Shown here in pieces: positions 48,391 to 59,100 of a DNA stretch of 64,000 bases (position 1 is its first letter; every line of letters begins with the position of its first letter). The stretch is from Branchiostoma floridae (lineage: Eukaryota > Chordata > Leptocardii > Amphioxiformes > Branchiostomatidae). Both the position numbers and the translations under genes were made by a program. The notes below the pieces were generated by a model. It was not told the origin of the DNA, did not search any database, and worked only from the letters and a program-made list of their open reading frames with translations. The stretch is from assembly GCF_000003815.2 (NCBI RefSeq), contig NC_049979.1:6878833-6942832 (forward strand). The letters run 5' to 3'.

Positions 48391-48906
48391 GTAGACATGG
48401 TAGATAGAGGAATGCCCAGCATTCCTATGTCCTGTATCTGTGTGTGATGTGACTTGATTGTGGAAGGAGTTCCCGGCAGTTCTGAGTAAATGTATTTATC
48501 TAATTCAAAGAAACTTAAGTCCACCGTGCTCATTAAGTACTTAGGCGCCTCCTACCACAGCAACAAGATAACTACTAGGCAGTTTTTGTCCTTTGACATA
48601 TTGACTCAAGTGAAAACACAAGGAGTGCAGTGTGAAAGCCACAGTGGTGAAGGATCAAACATGAATAAAGGTTTATTACTTCATGTTGTACACCCTTCTC
48701 GTTTCTTATAAACCATCAATATGGTCATACAGTATGCATCAATTATACTATAAGGTTAACCTTGAATACATATTACTGTACATGTATGTATTCATGTGTA
48801 CATCTTAGGCCACACAAGGATGAAGCTTGTTTAGGAATTGCAGGAAGGAACATCTAGTCGATTCCACAATAATTTGCATCAATCTTTGTACATGTTAGCA
48901 TGCATG

Positions 48907-49315
48907 TACTGTAATTCACTTTGTCTTCTCGGTACCAAACTTTCACGGTCTGAGAAAATTTAACTTCTTCTCGGAACTAAATGTTCACTGTCGAGGAAAG
49001 TGCACATTGAAAAAGTCTGTGAATTATTTGCTATCAGAGGTCGTGGGAGACCTAGGAAAACCTGGAGGGACTGTGTCAGCAGGGACTTGAAGGAGTGCGG
49101 TCTGACAGGGGTCGACCCACTGGACAGAGCCAAATGGAAGCGGAGTGTGAAGACTGGCCGACTGCTGCCTACCCCTGCGTCAGGGAACCCAGCAGCAGTA
49201 TAATGTAACCATGGATAGTGAGTGAGTGAGTGAGTAATGATAAGTTCATGTTACAGTTGTCACTGTGAAAACCGTGAACATAACAGTACATTGAAAAAAA
49301 TCAGGAATTACAGTA
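48907..49315. mobile_element. TACTGTAAAT-family MITE split by a LINE 3' tail
   Basis: The outer ends 'tactgtaattc' and 'gaattacagta' are inverted repeats, and inner blocks 'tttcacggt' and 'accgtgaa' pair as well. Between them, about 49000-49238, lies a short + frame ending GRGRPRKTWRDCVSRDLKEC ... KTGRLLPTPASG, typical of the extreme C-terminus of non-LTR retrotransposon polymerase. A (GTGA)n tail at 49217-49234 marks the LINE 3' end. The LINE therefore inserted into an older MITE. Confidence 0.65.
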
Positions 49316-49623
49316 TCCAGTTGGGATGAATGCTTACCAAACATCATTGGACATGGTAGTCACAAACAGCAGTAGATTCAAATGACAAATCCATTCCATT
49401 TCCCAATCACTGATACTTTTCCTTTGAGTCACTACAATAGAAATTTCCTTTCAGACAAATAGTAAGGTTCTTTATTTATGGATGTTTCTATCAGTCACTT
49501 TTCATCAAATCACAAGCATTCTCTTTGTCCAAGAGCAATTGTTTCCTGGCAGAACCTTGGCATTGAAAATCCCATCTGGCAGTGAATACCAAGAACACTT
49601 GACTCTACATTGGCATCTTTTCA
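49316..49623. other. PNO1 downstream region with poly(A) signal
   Basis: Minus-strand AATAAA (TTTATT on +, 49471-49476) lies about 150 bp past the PNO1 stop and is the likely polyadenylation signal. Nothing else was recognised. Confidence 0.55.
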
Positions 49624-52303
49624 TCAAAATCTTTCTGCAGATCTTGCTGCAACAGCTCTCATCTGTCCATAAACCTTGGAGGGAGGACTCCCTGTGGATA
49701 AAAAAAAATACTTTGTAAACTATATTCCTCATGTAGAGTCCATTCCAAGACACCATGAGGGTTTTTAGGCGATATTTATAATTAGTCTGAATCATTTTGA
49801 ATAAAAGAATATCTGAGCCACAATAATTAAATTATTTTCAAAAAATTGACTAAGAAAATACTCATTTGAATTTCTTTGAATATTTTTGAAACATTTTGAA
49901 AGTAACTGTACAAAAATATCTTTATTAGAATAATTGTGAAACCTCTCTGTGATTATTTCACATTTACAAATATTTACAAAAAATGGTAAACCTGGCCAAA
50001 TGGTCAAATTAGTTTATTGCCCCCATAAAAGTAAGCCCTATTGTTGCATCTGTATATTTATAGATTTCACTGCTGGGCACTGGTGGACCCTTTGTGGTGG
50101 GCCATTGTTGCATGGCACCCAACCATACTTTGCAAGGATGTGTGAATTGCTATCTTCCCAGCCCACCGAACCATTTACAAAAAAATGGTAGAAAATGGTA
50201 GAAAATGGTAAATAATGGTAGAATGCTGTTATCATTATTTAGAAACCATTAGAAGTATCCAATTCCACACCATGAATATTTCCAGAGTTTTACAGGACCA
50301 GGGAAATATTTATAAAGTTGAAACAGTATTAAAAATATTTCTGAAGTATCAAATGTCCTAGACATATAATTACAAAACTTTAAAATCAATTCTAAACAAT
50401 GGCAACAAACATCCGCATGGTGTCTTGGAATGGACTCTACCATATTGCTGTTTCAAGAAAACTTTTAAAGCCTCTGATGATGGTGAATTACAAAGCAACT
50501 GAAACAAGCAGCTCGATTTAATGTTGGGATGCTGAACTTCACTAGACATTGCATTTACATACATTTGTACCAAGTCAATATTTGGATGGTTGACTTCACT
50601 AGACATTATATCTTCATACTTACCAAGTATAAGATTACAGATTGCTGTTCTGGCTGTCTTGATGTTCTGGAAGGACCCAAGGAGGTGTATTTTTCTGCAA
50701 AATAAAGATTAGAAATTTTTTATATCGGTAATCAAAGTTATTATCCATCGAGAGAATTGAATGCAAGGCTTGACTACATCCTCCCTATGCTATAGTCGTA
50801 CTAACTAAAAAAAATCAACACACAATCTTGCATTTATTTTAGCCTCCATCATGTTACATTGTATGTACCATCAGCATCTGTATACCTTTCATTACAACTA
50901 GCTCAGATATTTGTGTATGCTATATCTTATCATTTCCTGCCAAGTGGGTGTGTGTGTGTGTGTGTAGGGAAGTAAAGAATAAAACAAATCTGCATCACTT
51001 ACGTGTCTGCAAGAACTATTCTTGTCTTGGTAACGTTTTCGATAGTAAACTTTGTTTTTCCCCCTTTCCCTGCTATCCGACCAATTGCTCTGGACAAGTG
51101 TTCTCCTTTCAATGATGCCTTGACTGTAAGATGGAAGATTAAATAAATGAACAATGATAATAGAAGGTATTGCTTTATCAGTTTTTTTTGCACATTTTAT
51201 CTACTTCTGAGTAAATGTTGATTATTCATGAAGAAAGTCCATAAACTCAAGCACAGAGGAACAGAAAGGTTGCCTACCATCAGCAACTTCAAATGACTCC
51301 AGGAAGAGGTCGTCAAGTCTGACCAGGGCTAAAGCATCCTGTAAAGATAATTTAAAAAGCAATTTTGCAAAGTCATCTTGACTGAACATTCTCAATCAAT
51401 AGCAGGATGCTAAACTGGAATGATGCATCTGTGAGACATTTACAATTACTGAAACAATCTCTACCTCCACATCGAAGCCCAGAGTGAACGCTCGTACAAA
51501 GTCGGCTCCCTTCTGGAGAGCACCTACATCTCTGGTCTCCTTGCACGACTGAAAAAACACATAGGAAGCAACACAATAATCAAAATGTAGATGCATGTCA
51601 AGATGACTTTTCTTTCTACAACCATAATCATCTCTCTATGCACTGTGCAATAAACATTGGTTTAATTACAACAAATCACACACTTTGGGTGCTGATATAC
51701 AAGCATATATCATTATTCCAACAAATATTTCATACTGATTTGATATTCATCCACATGTGATGTAAGATAAGCTTATAAAGAATTGGTTATCTTAACTTGG
51801 TGGAAATCTTGGGCTAATATTTTGAGGCTGAACCCTGTAAGCGGGTATCTGGGAATCTACCTTAGGTCCTCACCTTAATCTCCACATGTCTTGTCCTGAG
51901 GTTAAACCTGATCTGTAACTTGAGGTGTTCCACCACAGGTGTGTATATCTTCATCCAGTTCTCCTTCAGGGGAGTGTACCTGTTTGGGGGGACGGGGATC
52001 TTTCTCAGGTCCACTTTACCTTCCTGCAAGAAAGAGAAACGGATTATTGACACCTGGAACTGTATATTTGGCTGGTAACGTCACTATAAATGTCAGGTTC
52101 CCTTGCCTCTACATGTGAAGGCTGGGGAGGAGTGGATGGTTATGCGTGTGTGTGTGCGTAGCAGTGTGTGTGCGCGCACATGTGTGTGGTAGTGTGGGTG
52201 GGTGTGCATGCGTGCGCGCATGTGTATGGAGTAGAGTACTAGAGTAGAGTTCTTCGGTGTGTATGGTGTGCTTGCATGTTTGTAACGTTATGTATATCTA
52301 ATC

Positions 52304-52364
<61 letters not shown>

Positions 52365-52740
52365 CTGTGTGTGTGTGTATCTATGTGTGTGTGTGTGTGT
52401 GTGCTGTATGTGTATGTATATGCGTGCGTGAGTGTGTGTGAGGTATGTATGTCTAAGATGGTATGCAACAAGTAACGTTACACCAGAAAACGCCGGGTGT
52501 TGCACAACCACGTGGTAACGTCCCACTCACCAGAAGCTTGTCCGGGCTGATCGGCGGGAAACTCGGTCTCTTCGTGGGCTTATCTGTGTCCATAGCCTCC
52601 GCCCCGTCGTGTTTTCTCTTTCTAGAGACTTTCTTTTCGACTTTCGTAAACTCTCCGTCACCTTTCTTGGTATCCAAGTCCATTTTTGAGGATTCTGAAG
52701 ACGACTCTTTCGTCACACTGGAACTCTGCGCTTCCGCCAT
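49624..52740 (-). CDS. PNO1: PNO1 (Dim2), KH-domain 40S ribosome assembly factor, complete 7-exon gene
   Basis: Exons in transcript order (minus strand): 52740-52531, 52023-51874, 51548-51465, 51338-51278, 51123-51003, 50694-50624, 49691-49624. The phases close and give 254 aa. PNO1 binds the 3' end of 18S pre-rRNA in nucleolus and cytoplasm and partners the NOB1 endonuclease for final 18S cleavage. The N-terminus is acidic/basic and poorly conserved (MDTDKPTKRPSFPPI). Then come RKIPVPPNRYTPLKENWMKI, VEHLKLQIRFNLRTRHVEIK, the ALVRLDDLFLESFEV segment and the KH core with its GxxG loop (AIGRIAGKGGKTKFTIENVT). It ends SKVYGQMRAVAARSAERF. The last exon is small (21 codons) and sits 0.9 kb from exon 6; it was found by matching the conserved ending and phase. 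The gene is convergent with SPAST and divergent from ABCD4. Confidence 0.97.
52307..52402. repeat. (TG)n microsatellite in PNO1 intron 1
   Basis: A long near-pure TG run lies within a wider TG-rich tract (about 52140-52445). Confidence 0.95.
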
Positions 52741-53134
52741 GATGGATCATGTGACGCAAGTGGGTGATTCCACTAAAATTGAAGGGATTTCCCTAATAAA
52801 GCAAAAACGGAAGATTTAAATGCAATAACATTCAACTACCTGTTGAAATAAATATATCGTATGTTCAAGTATATTTTTCATCGAAAGTATTGATCAATGT
52901 AACAGAATTTGGTCTATATTTGTCTTAAATGAAAGGCTAACAAAGAAACCCCCATATTCCAATGAGTAACATCCAAAAGTTGACCAGAGGTCACCAGAGC
53001 AGGCCACAAGTTCCCTTGGGCATCCCCACATGTAACTTTTCACCTATTTTCATCTACGGCAAGCACGTTTACCCAGAAGAACTGTCTTCCACATTTCATT
53101 TCTAAGGTGTGAAGGTTGAGGCTGAGCTGACGTG
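52741..53134. promoter_or_regulatory. Divergent promoter region between PNO1 (-) and ABCD4 (+)
   Basis: 394 bp separate the two start codons, so both 5' UTRs and promoters should lie here. The PNO1 start reads ATCATGGCGGAAG on the minus strand, a YY1-like context. No TATA or CCAAT pair as clear as the POLR3F/KAT5 one was seen. Confidence 0.5.
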
Positions 53135-56100
53135 ATGGCGTCGTGTCGTGAGAGACGGCGAGACTCCGACACCAGCCTGCTGCTGGAGGACGAGGAGGAC
53201 AGGGAGGAGGACACCGAGGACGAGGACCATATAGAGTAATTCACTTTGGTTTAACGTTGTATCTTCATTGGTGTCGAGTGCTGCTATAACATTCAGGCCA
53301 AAGATGTTGACAGCATGTTTCTGTCAATAAGAATGCTTTGGCGCCATTGACAAGATGCTTCTGACTTCCTATCAATATTTGGGGGGATGGGGGGGGGNNN
53401 NNNNNNNNNNNNNNNNNNNNNNNNNNNNNNNNNNNNNNNNNNNNNNNNNNNNNNNNNNNNNNNNNNNNNNNNNNNNNNNNNNNNNNNNNNNNNNNNNATT
53501 GATCTAAACTTTAATGGCCATTAATCATGTTAACTTCTGTACCGTTTAAGTCTTTAAATAATCCTCACGTGTACCTGCCCATTGCACATCTTTTACACAT
53601 CAGAATCTAATTTCGCCAGGTTTTGCATTGCTTACAGACCTCAGAAAGAGACAATGACTGCAAAGCCAGGTAACATGGGACCCAACATGCAAAATAACTC
53701 TGCAAGGAGGTATGCCGTATCAGTCTAGACAGGAAGTAAAACTGCCAATTGAGTGATTTACATAATTCTGATCATGGAATCAAATCACTGAAGCTGGACA
53801 TGATTTGACTATGATCATTGCTTTCACAGATCTGCATTATCACATCATCAGTACAAACATAAATGTATTGATATTTGACTTTAAGAGTATATACTAGTAA
53901 ACTGTGACAGTGTGTATTGTAAGATGTTTTGTTTAAAAAGTGTTGTGTAAAGAATAAATCATTGATCTGAGACTGTGAGAGTATTTGAGCCTATACCTAC
54001 CCCTCAATTACTTATTACCTACCTACCCCTCAATTGATAGATTAATTTTGACAAAGGTTTTTTAAAAATGAATCAAACTTCTTGGCCAAATTTGGATCAA
54101 ATGAAACTATCTATTTTTCTGAACAAGTCATCCCTCCAACAAACCTTCTCATTAAACATTTGGGTACTTGAAGGGATGCTTAGAAGCGTACCTACTGTAG
54201 TTGATTTGTAACCCCATTGATGATTATTGTCCTTGTATCACGACTGTTTCAGGAAAGCTGCTCTCAACATCCTTTTCTGCAAACGTTTCTGGCATCTTCT
54301 GAAGGTCATCTTCCCAAAACTCATTTCACCAACATTTCTCATGTTCTGCACACTTCTGGCTGTTTGTCTGCTGGGTGAGTAAAATTCATTTCATTTCATA
54401 AAAACTCTGACATTGAGAGTTAGAAGGCCTTTGGCTAACAAATACTTATTCTCTACCAGACTCCTGCCCGGCCAAATAGTAATAGTTTGGAATAAAAGCC
54501 TTGTAGGATTTGATTGGCCTAGGAGTAAACTGGCCAGCTGGATAGACTGCAAAAGACTGACTGAAATCCCATGGCATCTTACTATTCTTAGCTTCCATAT
54601 TTGGCCAAGTTCTTCTCTTTTTTCATCCAGTGGACATGTCTGCTTGGTGATGAACAAATACCTTATAAAGTTATATCCAAGTAGTTGTTGAATTTGGCTG
54701 TACTGGAGTCATGATTTTTTGATAAGAATAGAAAGATCACCTCAGTGTGACTGAATGATTATCAAACTTACAATTGACTTATTACCTACATCATAATGTA
54801 ACAATTGCATTATATAGTTAGGCATCTCAGTCTTGTCTGTGTTTCCAGAACAAGTTGTGATTTACCAGACGGGCCTCATCCCCAGCCAGTTTGTGAGGAT
54901 CCTGGCTGCAGAGAATCCCCAGAAGTCTGAGTTCATGACCAGACTCTGGCTGTCTCTCATCATTATTGGGCTCAACTCAACAGTAAGAAGGTTTACCTTT
55001 GGAAAACCAGGAAAGATATTAAGTGTTTCTTGCATGATTTGTGTCAATACCTTTGAAAATGTGACTTTGATTTCAAACTATAGAGGATTGAATCTAAATT
55101 TGTTGCCAATGTTTCTTTTCAATGTGTTTCTTGGGTGATTTGAGTTATTACCTCTGAAAATGTGACTTTGATTTCAAACTATAGAGGATTGAATCTAAAT
55201 TTGTTGCCAATGTTTCTTTTCAATGTGTTTCTTGCGTGATTTGAGTTAATACCTCTGAAAATGTGACTTTAATTCTAAATTATAGAGGATTGAATCTGCA
55301 ATTGTTGCCAATGTTTCTTTTCAATGTGTTTCTTGCATGATTTGAGTTAATACCTCTGAAAAGGTGACTTTAATTTTAAACTATATAGGATTGAATCTAA
55401 GTTTGATGCCAATGTTTCTTTCCAGCTGAAAAGCCTGGATGGTTACATCAGCAGCCTGATGTATGTGCGATGGCGCCGGCTGATCTGCCACAGACTCCAT
55501 CAGAAGTACTTCCAAGACACTGTGTACTACCAGCTCAACGTGCTGCAGGAGAACATGGACAATCCGTACGGACCTGTTCATATTGACTCACTTACAGTCA
55601 CTCTGATGTGGTTGCACAACTTACTGCAAATCTTACGATGTTTGCAGTGGTTTAATAATCTCTGTAGAAGTAGTTTCTGTAACCTCTGAACCACATTTGA
55701 CAGTTTCCAATGTATTACTACTGGATCACAGAATTGTTTCAAGTGTGAATTAGAACACCGTGAAAAGCTTGTATTAAATTTTCCTCTTTAGTACCACAAA
55801 ATAAAACCACCACAAAAGTAACTTCAGTTACACCACCTTTTATAACAACAGTCTATTTGGGGAGTTGTGAGTGATGGTAAGTGGCATTTATTTGACTTAC
55901 CATTTATCACTGTTACTTAAAATGTTTCCTTTTTTCTTTCTGTACAGGGACCAAAGAATCAGCCAAGATGTGGAGAGGTTCTGTAAGCAGTTCAGTCTGA
56001 TGATAGCTGTGATCATCATCTCTCCCTTTACCATAGGATACTACACATATCAGTGTTATATTAGGTCAGTGTTTAGCATCAAGCCTATGTCTAAGGCAGT

Positions 56101-59100
56101 ACCTTTGATAGGCTGCAAATTGGCTTGAATAAAGTATCCAACTATCCCAATCTTTTATACATCAGTACCTGTATATTTTGCAGTCTAAATTTTTATTTTG
56201 ATGAATGTACAAGGTATTCACTGTATTGTCTGATAATGGCATGCAAATCATTTCATCTACAATGTTGCCTAATCTATTTTGACATCGAAAATTAGATTGT
56301 GGATCTTGTCAAGTGGAAGATTGCCCCAAGGTCCAATAGTCACCTGACTACATTCAGCTACGTGTGTCTGTGTGTTAGCATATGGCGAAGACAACTACAT
56401 ATACCAGAATGTTAAAAGATTGAAAATGTTTTCTAACTTAACACATGAACATGCATGCCCATTTGTTTGAACCTGTGTCTTACATGTGCTGATGTTACTG
56501 TTCTGTTGTATCTGTGTTTCAGTACCGGATGGCAGGGTCCTGTCAGCATCTTTGTGTACTTTGTGACAGGTACAATCATCAACAGGTTCATCATGTCCCC
56601 CATAGTGAGCCTCCTGGTCAGACAAGAAAAGCTGGAAGGAGACTTTAGGTACTGTGTGTCAGTTTTATGTAGAAATGGTGATTAACATCTATTGAGCAAT
56701 CTTGAATCTAACACTTTTTTATTCAGTGTGAAATGAATGTTTGAAAGCATGGTCAAACCTCACAGGGCTTTCCAGGATTAATTTTTGCCAATGTCAAAGC
56801 CATCTAGGTGTCCATTTTGAAAGTAACGTACTTCTAAACCTTTTTCCATCTTTTCTCCAGGTTCAAGCACATGCAGATTAGAGTTAATGCTGAATCAGCA
56901 GCATTCTACAGGTATGAATACAGACTATTTCCTTCTTGTTCAGCACACGAGGATTCACCTAACTTCTCAGGGCTCTGCTTTTGTGTAACCATTCCCCTCT
57001 GAGACAAAGAGGGGAATTCTAAGTATGTCTATATTACTGTGAAGAAAGAAAGAAAGAAAGAACAGAGTTAGCGGTGTTGCTGATCTGCCCTCTCTGCTGC
57101 TGTTCCTGTAGAGCCTGCCAGGTGGAGCTGATGAAGACCAACTTCAGGCTCCACTCCTTACTGGACACACAGAAACGGCTCATAAACAGGGAGTTCTGGC
57201 TCAATTGTAAGTTTTCTGCTTAACTTCTCAAACTTGAATTCAGTTAGATCAATAGCTTGTAAGTTCTGGCAGTTCTTAACACCAAATTGTATAAAGCGGG
57301 GTCATACTACATCACTGACGAAAGACACCGGATGGCTGTCTGAAATGTTTGACCATTTCCAAAATCATATCCTTCATCGACATATTCAGGGTCATACTAG
57401 TTGCTATTTGTGACAATGACTAAAGATAGTGGACCGTTTCGAAAATCATATACAGTTGCTTGAGTAACTGCTTTTTGGCATATCTTATTACCTTAATATC
57501 TAATCTGCCTCGACCAATGGTAAATGATGAATTTGTTGTCATAAAGATCATTTTTGCATGGTATTTGCGCAGCCAGGTTAAGCACATAGAAATTGAGTCT
57601 TGTATTCTAAGTCATTAACTTAGTTGAAAATATGATATCTTGAGTTGTAAAATACCTAACTGTTTCTCTTGTGTGTGCACAGTTGCAGTGAACATGTTTG
57701 ACTATCTGGGAAGTATCCTGAGCTACATCGTCATTGCCATCCCTATCCTGAGTGGTGCCTACAGCCACATGGCACCAAATGAAATAAGTGCACTTGTCAG
57801 CAAGGTATGGATAGATTCATACCATTCACTAGAGAAGAAACTTTTCTAACTGAGCTTACTGTGTGCCTATGTGATTGAATTGATAGTTGAGCAAGAACTG
57901 CATTTTGATATTTAATATTGTATATCTAAATAGCCATGCAGAATTGGAGATCCTGTCCTTTAAACTTTAGACTACTGATCCAGCTTCCAAAGGGGAAGTC
58001 CACTTAGATCAACAGGACTCCTCTAACATTTGATCTAACAGCTGATGCACATGTTCCTGTGCCCTCAGAATGCCTTTGTGTCCATCTACCTGATTGGGTG
58101 CTTCAGCGGGCTGATAGACCTGTCTACCAAACTCACTGACCTGGCAGGCTACACACACAGGTAGGGTATGGTCTTGTGTTCTTGGTCCTCTTAATGTTTG
58201 AGCTAGACACCAACTGCAGGAATGCTGAGAATAACACTAGAGGTAGAAGGTCTTTGTAATCATGCAGATCTGTGACCACTTGAATTTAAGTCAGTCACTT
58301 TACCTTGATCGTCAAGAGCTTATAAGAATAAAAATGTTAGTAACAGGTACTGTCCATGGTACTGAAACATCGCTATTTGAAGTGTTGAGTATGCCCTAAA
58401 CAAGTGCCTGGAAAGCAGGAAATGTTATTTTGATCTACTGAGTGATTAGTGTATAAGCCTGACAGTACTATGCAGCCCTTTTTTGGTTAATCGTTGTAAA
58501 CCCCTCCCCCTGACAGGATTGGAGAGCTCCTCGAGTCTCTGGAGAAGACAGAAAAGGGGACAATGGAGGAACAGACCAACCACAGTGCAGACCCTGGGGA
58601 CGGCGATCCATCTGAAAATGCAAGGTATACACAAAACTTGTGCTTCTTTCGTAAATACATGCAGTATACAGTATCTCTTGCTGCAAGAAGCATAAAAATT
58701 AAGAAAATAACATATTATGTTGCAATTTTAAACTTAGCATCCATACACAAAATAAAGCACTTACCAACAAACTTTCAATCAGTCCTCTGATAACTTGAAT
58801 AAGGATCAGAGGACTGATCGAAAGCTTGTTGGTAAGCGCTTTGTTTTGTGTACAGATGTAAAGTTTAAAATTGCAACATGATGTTGATTACCATCTCCAC
58901 ATCTCCAACAAAGAACTTTATGGTCCCCTGCCGCAAGTATTGGCTGTTGTCCGCAGCCGAAGATTGCATCTGGCAGGACACGTGGTGCGCCATGAGGAAA
59001 TGGCAGGACAGGTCTTGCTCTGGGAGCCAAACGAGCCGCGCAGGCGTGGCCGCCCTTCGGTCACACTCAGGAAGCTGATGCTCGAGGAAACAGGTCTGGA

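Noticed and set aside
52239-52526. ORF rich in His-Thr
   Set aside because: It is a translation of the TG microsatellite in PNO1 intron 1.
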